DNA from: Lepus europaeus
Taxonomy: Eukaryota; Chordata; Mammalia; Lagomorpha; Leporidae
DNA length: 64,000 bases
Assembly (NCBI RefSeq): GCF_033115175.1
Contig: NC_084831.1
Location: 11,256,540-11,320,539 of the forward strand
Direction: 5' to 3'
Position numbers and translations under genes: made by a program. Below, one piece after another: positions 21,195-32,397 of the stretch. A model generated the notes under the pieces. That model was not told the DNA's origin and ran no database searches. It was given only the letters and a program-made list of their open reading frames with translations. How positions within the stretch are numbered: the stretch's first letter is position 1; each line of letters begins with the position of its first letter.

Positions 21195-21517
21195 CCCTTT
21201 AAGATTTATTTATTTTTATTTAAAAGGCAGAGTTACAGAGGGAGGGACAGACAGACAGTAAGTGAGCTTCCATCCACTTGTTCACTTCCCAAATGGCCAC
21301 AATGGTCAGAGTTGAGCCGATCCAAGCCAGGAGCTTCTTCCAGGTCTCCTACTTGAGTGCAGGGGCCCAAGCACTTTGGGCCATCTTTCACTGCTTTCCC
21401 AGGCATGTTAACAGGGAGTTGGATCAGAAGTGGAGCAGCCAGGACTTGAACTGGCACCCATATAGGATGCTGGCACTGCAGACAGTGGCTTAACCTGCTA
21501 TACCACAGTGCCAGCCC
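21195..21517 (-). mobile_element. CSINE type 1
   Basis: Long imperfect TSD of about 20 bases: GAGATGAGAACTGACACTCC upstream and GAAATGAGAATTGGCACTTT downstream. The mismatches suggest an older insertion. Confidence 0.92.
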
Positions 21518-21598
21518 AAGAAATGAGAATTGGCACTTTCCTATAGAAAGCATCCAAGACTTCATTTCCAAATGTCAAATGACTTCCAAAGTGTGTTT

Positions 21599-21925
21599 GT
21601 TTTGGGGCCGGCGCTGTGGTACAGTGGGTAAATCCCCCACCGTAGGTGCCGGCATCCCATGTGGATGCTGGTTCAAGTCCCAGCTGCTCCACTTCTGATC
21701 CAGCTCTCTGCTATGGCCTGGGAAAGCAGTGGAAGATGGCCCAACTCCCTGGGCCCCTGCACCCGCGTGGGAGACCTGGAAGAAGCTCCTGGCTCCTGGC
21801 TTCGGATCAGCACACTCTGGCCATTGTAGCCATCTGGGGAGTGAACCTGTGGATGGAAGACCTCTCTCTCTCTGCCTCTCTGTAACTCTTTCAAATAAAT
21901 AAATAAATCGTTGGGGGAAAAAACA
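21599..21925 (+). mobile_element. CSINE type 1
   Basis: Perfect 12-bp TSD CAAAGTGTGTTT at 21587-21598 and 21926-21937. Confidence 0.95.
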
Positions 21926-22187
21926 CAAAGTGTGTTTCTTCAAAGCACTTCTTCACTTTTGCACACCCAGAAATAGATTCTGACAGTTTAATTAGAGGCT
22001 GCCTTAATGATTAAATAAATCACAAAACCCTTTCTCTATAAACTGTTCTTTTTAACTGAAGTGAATTATCAATGTTTATTAATATATATTTAGCTTCTGT
22101 GCAAATGAAAAAAGAGATGGTGAAAAAGCTGCATGACAGCAGCACATCAGTACTGACCCCCCACAAATTTTTCAAAATCCTGAATTT

Positions 22188-22490
22188 TCATTTTTATTTT
22201 ATTTGAGAGACAGAGAGGGGAGGGGAGGGGAGGGGAGGGTCGGGGAGGGGAGAGACAGACCAATCTCATCCACTGGTTACAGAACCAAATGTCCATTCCC
22301 CAACAGCCTAAACTGAGCCAGGCTAAAGATGGGTCTCTCAATGGGTGGCAGCAACCCAACGACCTCAGCCATCACTGCTGCCTTCCCCTGGTCCACACAG
22401 CAGGGAGCTGGAGTCAGGATTGCAGGCAAGAACTGAACTGAAGCACCATGACATGGGATGCAGGCTAAACCACTAGATGAAATACCTCCC
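22188..22490 (-). mobile_element. CSINE type 0 with GGGGA microsatellite
   Basis: Diverged body. The GA segment has expanded into (AGGGG)n at about 22214-22255. Confidence 0.78.
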
Positions 22491-22594
22491 CTAAAGCCCA
22501 GTTTTGATCATATAAGATCTTATATTGATTTCCTCTGGGAATTTTCTTAAAATGATAAAAAAAAATAAAATACTGACAAGAAACTTACTACTCT

Positions 22595-23002
22595 GCTACA
22601 GAATGAGTATTTACATCCCCCTCAAGGATTCGTGCTATGTCCCCTAAATTCCAATGTGGAGGCGGGGCCCTTTGGAGGGCATGAGGGTGAGAACAGGTCA
22701 GGAGGGTCCCCCCCACCATGATGTGATCAATGCCCTCATAAAAGAGGCACTGGAGAATTCATGGCCTCCATGTTCTTCCTCCCACCCACCCACCCACCCA
22801 CAGTGTGCACAAGATGGTCAAGTGAGCATACAGAGAGATGGCAGCTGACTGCAAGCCAAGAAAACAAACATCAACATGAAATCTACTCTGCTGACACCTT
22901 GATCTTGGATTTATTTCCCAGGCTCCAAAAAGCTGAGAAACAATACTCTTGTTAAGCCACCCAGCTGATGGGACTTTGTTATGACAGCCTGAGCTAAGAC
23001 AC
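22595..23002 (+). mobile_element. Solo LTR remnant, MaLR-like
   Basis: Landmarks: AATTCCAATGTGGAGGCGGG, CCTCATAAAAGAGGCACTGG, ACACCTTGATCTTGGA, AAGCCACCCAGCTGATGGGA, ACAGCCTGAGCTAAGACA. Includes a CCCA microsatellite at 22781-22801. Confidence 0.65.
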
Positions 23003-23161
23003 CCTGCTCCACTCCATAAAGAAAGCATCAACATAAGTAATAGGAGTAAGCTACAATGGATTTATGCTATAATATTCAATTAACATTTTAAAGGACTTAG
23101 AAAAAGTACATAGTATCCGTTACAGGCTATATCTCATTATTTTAAATATTTAATCACTTCT

Positions 23162-23507
23162 TTTTTTTTTTTTTTTTTTTTTACAGGCAGAGTGGACAGT
23201 GAGAGAGAGACAGAGAGAAAGGTCTTCCTTTTGCCTTTGGTTCACCCTCCAATGGCCGCCGCGGTAGGCGCGCTGCGGCCGGCGCACCGCGCTGATCCGA
23301 TGGCAGGAGCCAGGTGCTTCTCCTGGTCTCCCATGGGGTGCAGGGCCCAAGCTCTTGGGCCATCCTCCACTGCACTCCCTGGCCACAGCAGAGAGCTGGC
23401 CTGGAAGAGGGGCAACCGGGACAGGATCGGTGCCCCAATCGGGACTAGAACCCGGTGTGCCGGCGCCGCAAGGTGGAAGATTAGCCTAGTGAGCCGCGGC
23501 GCCGGCC
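23162..23507 (-). mobile_element. CSINE type 2b
   Basis: Perfect 13-bp TSD TTTAATCACTTCT (23149-23161 and 23508-23520). Low divergence. Confidence 0.96.
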
Positions 23508-23551
23508 TTTAATCACTTCTGATGCAGTATATTTTCCTTTTGAAAGATATT

Positions 23552-23867
23552 AGGGGTAGGCATTGTGCTGTAGTGAATAAAGCTACTGTCTGCAGCACCG
23601 GCATCCCATATGTTCACAAGTCCATGTCCCAGCTGCTCCACTTTAAATCCAGCTCCTGCTAATGGCTTGGGAAAAGCAGTGGAAAACCACACCAAGTGTT
23701 CAGGCCCCTGTCACCCACTTGGGAGACCCTGGATGAAGTTCCTGGCTCCTGGCTTCAGCCTGGCCCAGCACTGGCCATTGTAGCCAACTGGGGAAGTCAA
23801 CCAGCAGGTGAAAGATCTGTCTCTCCCTCTCTTTTCCAAAATAAATAAATCAATCTTTAAAAAAAAT
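23552..23867 (+). mobile_element. CSINE type 0/1
   Basis: Head GGGGTAGGCATTGTGCTGTA and tail AAATAAATAAATCAATCTTT. Confidence 0.9.
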
Positions 23868-24028
23868 TAAAAAGATGAATTGGATTAACATGAAAGAGCA
23901 GGGAGGGAGCTTACTGCTCTACTCTAGGAAAAGAGAATTTAAAAAAATGTGGAGAGAGTGTAGTCTCAGGGCAGAGTTAGAGAGAAAATGGGAGAGGAAA
24001 CTACACAAATTAGAGGGATATGGGGGAG

Positions 24029-24336
24029 GGGGCCAGGCCTGTGGCACAGCTGGTTAACGTCCTGGCCTGAAGCCGTCCCATATGGGCGCCGGTTTGAGAA
24101 CCGGCTGCTCCACTTCCTATCCAGCTCTCTGCTATGGCCTGGGATAGCAGTGGAGGATGGCCCAAGTCTTTGGGCCCCTGCACCCATGTGGGAGACCCAG
24201 AAGAAGCTCTGGCTTCAGACTGGCGCAGCTCTGGCCGTTGGGCCCAATTGGGGAGTGAATCAGTGAAAGGAAGACCTCTCTCTCTCTGCCTCTCCTCTCT
24301 GTGTAACTCTTTCAAATAAATAAAATCTTTAAAAAC
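24029..24336 (+). mobile_element. CSINE type 1
   Basis: Head GGGGGCCAGGCCTGTGGCAC. Contains TTTGAGAACCGGCTGCTCC and ends CTTTAAAAACC before a G-rich tract. Confidence 0.92.
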
Positions 24337-24369
24337 CGGGGGGGGTGGGGTGGGGGGGTGGGGGGGTGC
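24337..24369 (+). repeat. G-run tract, G-quadruplex-capable
   Basis: Runs of 4-8 G separated by single T on the plus strand, which fits a four-tract quadruplex pattern. It directly follows a SINE tail. Confidence 0.85.
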
Positions 24370-24653
24370 AGTATGGGGACCTACGTGGAGGGTGTGGATG
24401 TCTACAACTCAGGACCTCAGCAGCCAAGAGCCTCCACACCAGCATTGGAGAGTGAGGTTAAATTGGGGGAAAAAAAAGAAAACATATGCTGCCAGAAGCT
24501 ATTTTTACAACATAGTGTTAAACAGAACATGATGGAAGACTACATGTAGCAGAGTTATCCCCTTAATCGGTGGTTTTCCTTTTCATGGTTTTAGTTACCT
24601 ATAGTCAAGTGTGGTCCAACATTAAATGGAAATTTTCAGAAGTAAAAGGTTCT

Positions 24654-24970
24654 GGGGCCAGTGTTGTAGTGTAGTGGGCTAAGCCTCCACCTGTGGCACC
24701 AGCATCCCATATGGGCACCAGTTCATGTACTGGCTGCTCCTCTTGTGATCCAGCTCTCTGCTTATAGCCTGGGAAAGCAGTGGAAGATGGCCCAAGTGCT
24801 TGGGCCCTTGCATCCGCATGGGAGACCCAGAAGAAGCTCCTGGCTTCAGATCGGCCTAGCACTGGCCATTGTGGCCATTTGGGGAGTGAGCCAGTGGATG
24901 GAAGACCTTTCTTTCTGTCTCTCCCTCTCTGTCCATAGCTCTACCCCTCAAATAATTTTAAAAAAAAATA
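24654..24970 (+). mobile_element. CSINE type 1
   Basis: Head GGGGCCAGTGTTGTAGTGTA, with the tail shortened to CAAATAATTTTAAAAAAAAA. Confidence 0.92.
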
Positions 24971-24971
24971 T

Positions 24972-25334
24972 GGCCGGCGCCGCAGCTCAATAGGCTAATC
25001 CTCCGCCTTGCGGCGCCGGCACACCGGGTTCTAGTCCCGGTCGGGGCACCGATCCTGTCCCGGTTGCCCCTCTTCCAGGCCAGCTCTCTGCTGTGGCCAG
25101 GGAGTGCAGTGGAGGATGGCCCAAGTGCTTGGGCCCTGCACCCCATGGGAGACCAGGAGAAGCACCTGGCTCCTGCCATCGGATCAGCGCGGTGCGCCGG
25201 CTGCAGCGCGCCTACCGCGGCGGCCATTGGAGGGTGAACCAAAGGCAAAAGACCTTTCTCTCTGTCTCTCTCTCGCTGTCCACTCTGCCTGTCAAAAATA
25301 ATAAATAAATAAATAAATAAAAAATAAAAAAAAC
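24972..25334 (+). mobile_element. CSINE type 2b
   Basis: Inserted in the tail of the previous copy. The A tail is drawn out into (AAAT)n with further A. It is the first of two consecutive type-2 copies. Confidence 0.95.
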
Positions 25335-25650
25335 GGGCCGGCGACACGGCTCAATAGGCTAATCCTCCGCCTGCGGCGCTGGCACACCGGGTTCTGTCCC
25401 GGTCTGGGTGCCAGATTCTGTCCCAGTTGCCCCTCTTCCAGGCCAGCTCTCTGGTATGGCCCGGGAGGGCAGTGGAGGATGGCCCAAGTGCTTGGGCCCT
25501 GCACCCGCATGGGAGACCAGGAGAAGCACCTGGCTCCTGGCTTCGGATCAGCGCGATGCGCCGGCCACAGCGGCCATCGAAGGGTGAACCAACGGTAAAG
25601 GAAGACTTTCTATCTGTCTCTCTCTCTCACTATCCACTACTCTGCCGTAT
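25335..25650 (+). mobile_element. CSINE type 2a, 3' end truncated
   Basis: Head GGCCGGCGACACGGCTCAAT directly after the previous tail. It ends at TATCCACTACTCTGCCG without an A tail. Confidence 0.93.
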
Positions 25651-25761
25651 AGAGATTCCCTTTTATATGAGGTGTTCCTTTGTTTTCCCAAAAATAGTAG
25701 TGATAAATTAATTTTGAGAGGGAAAATCAGTGAATTTTTTTAAAGTAACAATTGCTTTTTA

Positions 25762-26393
25762 TTTTTTTAAAGATTTTTTTTTCCTATTTATTTATCTGAC
25801 AGGTAGAATTATAGACAGTGAGAGAGACAGAGAGAAAGGTCTTCCTTCCGTTGGTTCACCCCCAAAATGGCCGTTATGGCCGGCACTGCGCTGATCTGAA
25901 GCCAAGAGCCAGGTGCTTTTCCTGGTCTCCCATGTGGGTGCAGGGGCCCAAACACTTGGGCCATCCTCAACTGCCCTCCCAGGCCACAGCAGAAAGCTGG
26001 ACTGGAAGAGGAGCCACCGGGACTAGAACCCAGCACCCATATGGGATGTCAGCGCTGCAGGATTAACCAAGTGAGCCACGGCACCGGCCCAAGATTTATT
26101 TATTTATTTTAAAGTCACAGTTACACAAAGAGAGAAGGAGAGGCAGAGAGAGAGCGAGAGGTCTTCCATCCACTGGTTCACTCCCAAGATGGCTGCAATA
26201 GCTGAACCTGCGCCGATCCGAAGCCAGGAGCTTCTTCCAGGTCTCCCACACAGGTGCAGGTGCCCAAGGACTTGGGCCACAGCAGAGAGCTGGATCAGAA
26301 GTGAAGCAGCCGGGACCTGAACCAGTGCCCATATGGGATGCCGGCACTGCAGGCGGCAGCTTTACCTGCTACGCCACAGCGCTGGACCCAATA
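25762..26393 (-). mobile_element. CSINE type 1, split by a nested SINE
   Basis: The outer copy is bounded by an approximate TSD TAACAATTGC (about 25745 and 26393). Its reversed tail at 25762-25790 is separated from the body at 26089-26390 by the SINE at 25791-26088. Confidence 0.85.
25791..26088 (-). mobile_element. CSINE type I nested in a SINE tail
   Basis: Body with AACACTTGGGCCATCCTCAA and CACCCATATGGGATGTCAGC. It lies in the AAGATTTATTTA tail of the outer copy. Confidence 0.9.
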
Positions 26394-26412
26394 ACAATTG
26401 CCTTTTAAGGCT

Positions 26413-26736
26413 AAAGATTTATTTATTTGAAAGGCAGAGTTACAAAGAGAAAGTGGGAAAGGGGGGAGGAGAAAGAGCAAGTGAGTTTCTACCCAATGGT
26501 TCACTCTCCAAATGGCCCCAACAGCTGAAGCTGGGCTGACCTGAAGCTAGGAGCTTCTTCCTGGTCTCCCACATGGGTGGCAGGGGCCCAAACATTTGGG
26601 CCATTTTCTGCTGCTTTTCCCAGGCCATTAGCAGGAGCTCAACTAGAAGTGGAGCAGCCAGGATTTGAACCAGCACCCATATGGGATGCTGGCATCACAG
26701 GTAGCAGTTTTACTGGCTACACCACAACACAGGCCC
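26413..26736 (-). mobile_element. CSINE type 1
   Basis: Reversed tail AAAGATTTATTTATTTGAAA and head ending ACACCACAACACAGGCCCC. Confidence 0.92.
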
Positions 26737-26747
26737 CAACAACTACT

Positions 26748-26809
26748 TTTATTTAGATTTATTTATGTATTTGAAAGAGGAACAGAGAGAAGGGAAGATA
26801 GAGAGCGAG

Positions 26810-26846
<37 letters not shown>

Positions 26847-27059
26847 GCCTTCCATCCACTGGCTTACTCCTAAAATAGCCACAATGGAGCCAGGAATTCC
26901 ATCCAGGTCTCCTATGTGGATGCAGGGGTCCAAGTTTTCCCAGGCCCATTAGGAGGGAGGTGGACTGGAAGTGGAGCAGCCAGGACTCAAACTGGTGCTC
27001 ATATGGAATGCCAGCATCACAGGTGGCAGCTTAACCTGCAGCACCACAATGCCAGCCTC
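26748..27059 (-). mobile_element. CSINE type 0/1 with (GA)n expansion
   Basis: Carries about 32 bases of (GA)n at 26812-26840. The body is shortened in the middle. Confidence 0.88.
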
Positions 27060-27317
27060 CAAATTAGTGAAATTAAAATGTCATTGCCCCATTATCATTT
27101 TCAGTAAGTTTAACTTCATTCACCAGACCCCTGCTTGTATGTACAAACACACAACATCACATTTACAGATGAAAAATTTTCAATTTTTCCAACCCAGCAG
27201 GAAGGCAGACTTGTTATTACTATTACAATTTGTAGTATTACTACCACAATTGCTACTATATTACTACTGAATGAAGAAAGATCAAATTTATCTATTTCTC
27301 TTCAAAATATATATATA

Positions 27318-27645
27318 GGCTGGCACTGTGGCTCAACAGGCTACTCCTCTGCCTAGCGACGCCGGCACACCGGGTTCTAGTCCCGGTCGGGGCGCTGGAT
27401 TCTGTCCCGGTTGCCCCTCTTCCAGGCCAGCTCTCTGCTGTGGCTCGGGAGGGCAGTGGAGGATGGCCCAAGTGCTTGGGCCCTGCACCCCATGGGAGAC
27501 CAGGAGAAGCACCTGGCTCCTGCCTTTGGATCAGCGCAGTGCACCGGCCACAGCACGCCTACCGCGGCGGCCATTGGAGGGTGAACCAAGGGCAAAGGAA
27601 GACCTTTCTCTCTGTTTCTCTCTCTCTCACTGTCCACTCTGCCTG
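27318..27645 (+). mobile_element. CSINE type 2b
   Basis: Inserted into AATATATATATA, which is copied on both sides. Ends CACTCTGCCTGTTAAAATAT. Confidence 0.94.
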
Positions 27646-27663
27646 TTAAAATATATATATATA

Positions 27664-27695
<32 letters not shown>

Positions 27696-27697
27696 AA
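27646..27697. repeat. (TA)n(TG)n(TA)n microsatellite
   Basis: Alternating pyrimidine-purine of about 50 bases at the SINE tail. The TA arms could extrude as a cruciform. Confidence 0.92.
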
Positions 27698-27771
27698 ATA
27701 AAGGATTACTGCGGACAGTGGCTTAAAGCATCTCATACGAACACTGGTTCAAGTCCTGGCTGCTTCACTTC

Positions 27772-28141
27772 CTGTTTTTGGCTTTGTTTGGTTTTGTTGT
27801 TTTGTTTTTTAATTTTTTTAAGATCTATTTATTTGAAAGGCAGTTACAGAGAGAGAAGGAAAGTCAGAGAGAGAGATCACGATCTTCCATTTTGCTGGTT
27901 CACTCCCCAAATGGCTGCAATGGAAAAGGGCTGCTCAGGCCGAAGTCAGGAGCCAAGATCTCTACCTAGGTCTTCCACGTAGGTGGTAGGGGCCCAAGCA
28001 CTTGGACCATCTTCTGCTACTTTCCCAGGCACATTACCAGGGAGCTGGACGGGAAGTGGACAGCTGGAACATAAACCAGCACCCATATAGGATGCTGGCA
28101 TCACAGGTGGCAGCTTAACCTGCTGTGCCCCAACACTGGCC
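27772..28141 (-). mobile_element. CSINE type 1 nested in a SINE
   Basis: Perfect 17-bp TSD CCTGGCTGCTTCACTTC (27755-27771 and 28142-28158). The reversed tail is followed by T/G-rich sequence. Confidence 0.95.
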
Positions 28142-28355
28142 CCTGGCTGCTTCACTTCTGTCCAGCTTCCTGGTAATGCACCTGAAAAAGCTTAAGATGC
28201 CCAGAGTCCTGGGTCCCGGCCACTCACATGGGAGACCTGGATGGAGCTCCAGACTCCTGGCTTTGGCCTGGCTCAGCCACAGCTATCACAGCCACCTGGG
28301 AATGAACTAGCAGATGCGAGAGCTGTCTCCCCACTCTCTCTGTAACGCTGCCTTT

Positions 28356-28693
28356 TTTTTTTTTTTTTGGCAGGCAGAGTGGACAGTGAGAGAGAGACAG
28401 AGAGAAAGGTCTTCCTTTTGCCGTTGGTTCACCCTTCAATGGCCGCCGCGGTAGCGCGCTGCAGCTGGCGCACCGCGCTGATCTGATGGCAGGAGCCAGG
28501 TGCTTCTCCTGGTCTCCCATAGGGTGCAGGGCCCAAGGACTTGGGCCATCCTCCACTGCACTCCCTGGCCACAGCAGAGAGCTGGACTGGAAGAGGGGCA
28601 ACCGGGACAGGATCGGTGCCCCAACCGGGACTAGAACCTGGTGTGCCGGCGCCACAAGGCGGAGGATTAGCCTAGTGAGCCACGGCGCCGGCT
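28356..28693 (-). mobile_element. CSINE type 2b nested in a SINE tail
   Basis: TSD CTGCCTTT (28348-28355 and 28694-28701) lies in the tail of the outer type-0 copy. Confidence 0.95.
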
Positions 28694-28828
28694 CTGCCTT
28701 TCAAGTAGATAAATAAATAACTTGGTTTAACTCTTCTTACCAACAATATGAATGTTTTTGATAAAATGAATAAAAATCAGCAAGCAATTGCTACCATAGC
28801 ATGCTAAAGTTTTTATGTATACATCTTT

Positions 28829-29133
28829 TTAAATTTTATTTATTTATCTGTGAGGCAGAGTTACAGACAGAGAGAAGGAGAGACAGAGAGGTCTTCCATC
28901 TGCTGGTTCACTCCCCAAATGGCTGGAGCTGGGCCAGTCTGAAGCCAGGAGCTTATTCTGGGTCTCCCACATGGGCACAGGGGCCTAGGCATTTGGGCCA
29001 TCTTCTGCTGCTTTCCCAGGCCATAGCAGAGAGCCTGATCAGAGGAGGAACTGCTGGAATATGAACTGGCGCCCATATGGGACACAGGCGCCACAGGTGG
29101 AGGCTTAGTCTATTGCACTGCAGTGCAAGCCCC
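28829..29133 (-). mobile_element. CSINE type 1
   Basis: Reversed tail TAAATTTTATTTATTTATCT and head CACTGCAGTGCAAGCCCC. Confidence 0.9.
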
Positions 29134-29269
29134 TATATATACATTTTTAAGACTTCTTTAATTAGTGCTACAATGTCAGCCCCATGCCAAGGATTTAACA
29201 ATGAGAAATGCAATGGCTTTTCCCAGCACACTTCAAGTCAGTCAGCTGAGCAACTTGTTCCTGAAACGC

Positions 29270-29490
29270 CCTACGACCTCTTCCCATCCCTGGTTTGGTG
29301 CTTGCTGACCGCTCTTCCTGAAGTACTCTCCCCCCGCTTTCAGTAAGATGAATTCCCACTCACTATGTAAGTTACCTCTTCTGTGAGCTTCTCCTGCACC
29401 CTAGCCAATTAAGTTCCCTTCTGGCTTCCTATTCACTGTGCACAGTGCCTTCATTATCTTAGAGATGTATAAATATTTGTTGAGTGAGGT
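29270..29490 (+). mobile_element. L2-like LINE 3' end
   Basis: CCTCTTCTGTGAGCTTCTCC, a CCAATTAAGTTCCC block and the terminal ATAAATATTTGTTGAGTGAG are typical of L2 3' ends. Strongly decayed. Confidence 0.6.
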
Positions 29491-29763
29491 GGCCTACAAG
29501 ATGTAAGTCAACAGCAGACACATAATACCAGCAGTTTCTACTTTTCACTACTTCACACATTACAATTCTGCTCATTAATCACTTGTCTAATTAAATCCCA
29601 ACCTTCCCTCCTCATTACCATGGTTTCCAATAAAGCCAAGACAAAGGCAACAGCACAAAGGCAATCAAGATGTGAATACATGATCAGAACTTTGCTTTAA
29701 GGCAACAAAATATGCCTTAATACATGTTATCTAGAAACGTGAAAATTGCCAATGTCAACTGTT

Positions 29764-30070
29764 TTTTTAAAAAAAATTCTTATTTATATATTTGAGAGAT
29801 AGAAGGAGAAAGAAAGAGTTCCCATCCAGTGGCTCAGTCCCAAATGCCTGCAACAGCCAAGGCTAAGGCAGCCCAAAGCCAGGAGCCCAGAACTCAATGC
29901 AGGTCTTCCACAGGAGTGCCAAGGACCCAACCACTTGAACCATCGTCCGCTGCCTCCCAGTGTGTGCATTAGCGGGAAGCTGGAATCAGGAACAGGGCTG
30001 GGACTCAAACCTAGGGACCCTGAAAAGGGGTGCAAGTGTCCCAAGTGATGGCTCGACTGTTACCCAAACA
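29764..30070 (-). mobile_element. CSINE type 0
   Basis: Old form: TGCAACAGCCAAGGCTAAGG and TCCGCTGCCTCCCAGTGTGT. The head is barely recognisable. Confidence 0.75.
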
Positions 30071-30221
30071 TCTTCTCTACAACCGTCCTCGTATGCATGT
30101 TGTATCACATGGCACTTCAGATGGCGACTGTGAAGGCTGAAATCGTTAACACTCTTATTCATACTTAAGAATCAGAGCTTCAAATGATGGAATCTGGAAA
30201 ACTAATATTCATCTTTGACCT

Positions 30222-30554
30222 TCTTTTTTTTTTTTTTTTTGACAGGCAGAGTGAACAGTAGAGAGAGACAGAGAGAAAGGTCTTCCTTTTGCCGTTGGTT
30301 CACCCTCCAATGGCCGCCGCGCTGCGGCCGGCGCACCGCGCTGATCCAATGGCAGGAGCCAGGTGCTTCTCCTGGTCTCCCATGGGGTGCAGGGCCCAAG
30401 CACTTGGGCCATCCTCCACTGCACTCCCTGGCCACAGCAGAGAGCTGGCCTGGAAGAGGGGCAACCGGGACAGGATCGGTGCCCCGACCGGGACTAGAAC
30501 CCAGTGTGCCAGCGCCGCAGGCAAAGGATTAGCCTAGTGAGCCGTGGCACCGGC
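30222..30554 (-). mobile_element. CSINE type 2b
   Basis: The GCGCGCCTACCGCGG block is shortened (GGCCGCCGCGCTGCGGCC). No clear TSD: TTTGACC precedes and GTGAACT follows. Confidence 0.94.
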
Positions 30555-30715
30555 CGTGAACTATATTTTAAGTACAAAAAATATCAAGCTGTATTTAATA
30601 GTGTTATGTGTTATAACAATATGGCCATCATTGTTTTGGAATTGTTATAGGTATTCTATAGGGGAAAACAAGTGATTATATGCTGACATTATAAGGCAAT
30701 AAAGTCCAGCGTAGA

Positions 30716-31050
30716 GGGTGGGCATTGTGGTGCAGCAGGCTAAACTGCTGCTTGGGATGCCTGCATCCCATATCGAATGCCTAGGACAGTCCCACCTCTG
30801 TTTCCAATCCAACTTCCTGCTAGTACACCCCTTGGGAGAAGCAGGTGATGACTCAACCATTTAAGTCTCTTTAACCCAAATGGGAGACCCAGATTGTATT
30901 CTGGACTCCTGGCTTTGGCTCAGCCCAGTCCTGGCTGTTACAGGCAGGCATCTGTGAAGTGAACCAGTGAACAGAAGATTTCGCTCTTTTTCCCTCTGTG
31001 ACTCTGCATTTCAAGTAAAGTAAAAATAAATAATAAAAATTCATAAATAA
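30716..31050 (+). mobile_element. CSINE type 0
   Basis: Best preserved old form: GGGTGGGCATTGTGGTGCAG, GCTTGGGATGCCTGCATCCC, TTCCTGCTAGTACACCCCTT and an A/T-rich tail. Confidence 0.88.
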
Positions 31051-31329
31051 ATCAGCTTAATCATGAATTGTTTTATTACTTTAACAAAATTCAGGCAGTA
31101 CCAGGAGAGCCTAGAGTTATATTTCTAAGTGTTCATTTCATTTTATGAAGTAGAATTAAAACAGATTATCATAATTAATTTCCTTTTTCATATATGTAGT
31201 CCTATGACCATAACAACAATTCATTCACAAAGCTAAAGATTTGAAGAAAATTCACAATTCATATAACACATTTGAGCCAATTTCTGTAAATGTTTGCTAC
31301 ATAGCAAATTCTTATAGAAAAGAAATGTA

Positions 31330-31631
31330 GGGGCCGGTGCGGTGGTACAGCAGGTTAAGCCACCGCCTTGTACTCTGGCAAGCCATGTGAATATTGGTTT
31401 GAGTCTTGGCTGCTCCACTTCTGATCCTGCTCCCTGCTAATGTGTCTGTGGTGGCAGCAGAATAAGCCCAAGTGCTTGAGCCCCTGCCACCCACGTGGGA
31501 GACCTGGATGGAATTCCAGGCTCCTGGCTTCGGCCTGGCCCAGCCCTGACTGTCTTAGCCATTTGAGGAGTCAACCAGCATAACTAGAAAAAGGGATTGT
31601 CTCTCTGTAACTCTGACTTTCAGATAATAAA
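31330..31631 (+). mobile_element. CSINE type 1
   Basis: Head GGGGCCGGTGCGGTGGTACA, with the 3' part degraded to GACTTTCAGATAATAAAC. Confidence 0.9.
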
Positions 31632-31632
31632 C

Positions 31633-31879
31633 AGAGCCGGTGCTGTGGCACAGAGGTAATTGCCTGCAATACTGGCATCCCATATGGGTGCCTATTTGTG
31701 TCCTGGCTGCTCCATTTCCAATCCAGCTTCCTGCTAATGGCCTGAGAAAAGCAGTGCAAGATGGCCACAAGATGGCAGCAATGGCCGCGGTAGCCATTGG
31801 AGGGTGAACCAAAGGCAAAGATCTTTCTCTCTGTCTCTCTCTCTCACTGTCCACTCTGCCTGTCAAAAAAAAAAAAAAA
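31633..31879 (+). mobile_element. CSINE type 1/type 2b chimera
   Basis: The 5' part to about 31765 is type 1 (GCATCCCATATGGGTGCC, CCTGCTAATGGCCTG). From about 31780 it is type 2b (GCCATTGGAGGGTGAACC, CACTGTCCACTCTGCCTGTC). The middle of the element, including the CCTTGGGCCC and CTCCTGGC blocks, is missing. Confidence 0.88.
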
Positions 31880-31982
31880 CCTAATTTTTTAGTAAATATG
31901 ATTCTGTTGATTTTTAAATTTCTATTAAAGTATAATTTAAGCGTATACTTTAAATATACAGATTAGAGAACAGTCTACTTTT

Positions 31983-32322
31983 TTTTTTTTTTTTTGACAG
32001 GCAGAGTGGACAGTGAGAGAGAGAGACAGAGAGAAAGGTCTTCCTTTTGCCGTTGGTTCACCCTCCAATGGCCGCCGCAGTAGCGTGCTGCGGCCGGCGC
32101 ACCGCGCTGTTCCGATGGCAGGAGCCAGGTGCTTCTCCTGGTCTCCCATGGGGTGCAGGACCCAAGCACTTGGGCCATCCTCCACTGCACTCCCTGGCCA
32201 CAGCAGAGAGCTGGCCTGGAAGAGGGGCAACCGGGACAGGATCGGTGCCCCGACCGGGACTAGAACCCGGTGTGCCGGCGCCGCAAGGCGGAGGATTAGC
32301 CTAGTGAGCCGCGGCGCCGGCC
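31983..32322 (-). mobile_element. CSINE type 2b
   Basis: Perfect 16-bp TSD AGAACAGTCTACTTTT (31967-31982 and 32323-32338). Confidence 0.97.
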
Positions 32323-32397
32323 AGAACAGTCTACTTTTAAAATAAAAGTTACCCAGGATGGTTTATAATATTACAGTAAAAAAAAAAAAAAAAATTA

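Larger units (their letters stand above)
27706..28721 (+). mobile_element. CSINE type 0, outer member of a three-layer nest
   Basis: Head piece 27706-27771, body 28142-28355, tail 28694-28721. Two later SINEs sit inside it. Confidence 0.88.

Noticed and set aside
22595-23002. Possible exon, from an open frame and CCACC repeats
   Set aside because: The block reads as a MaLR-like LTR from end to end, and the open frame follows its repeat landmarks.
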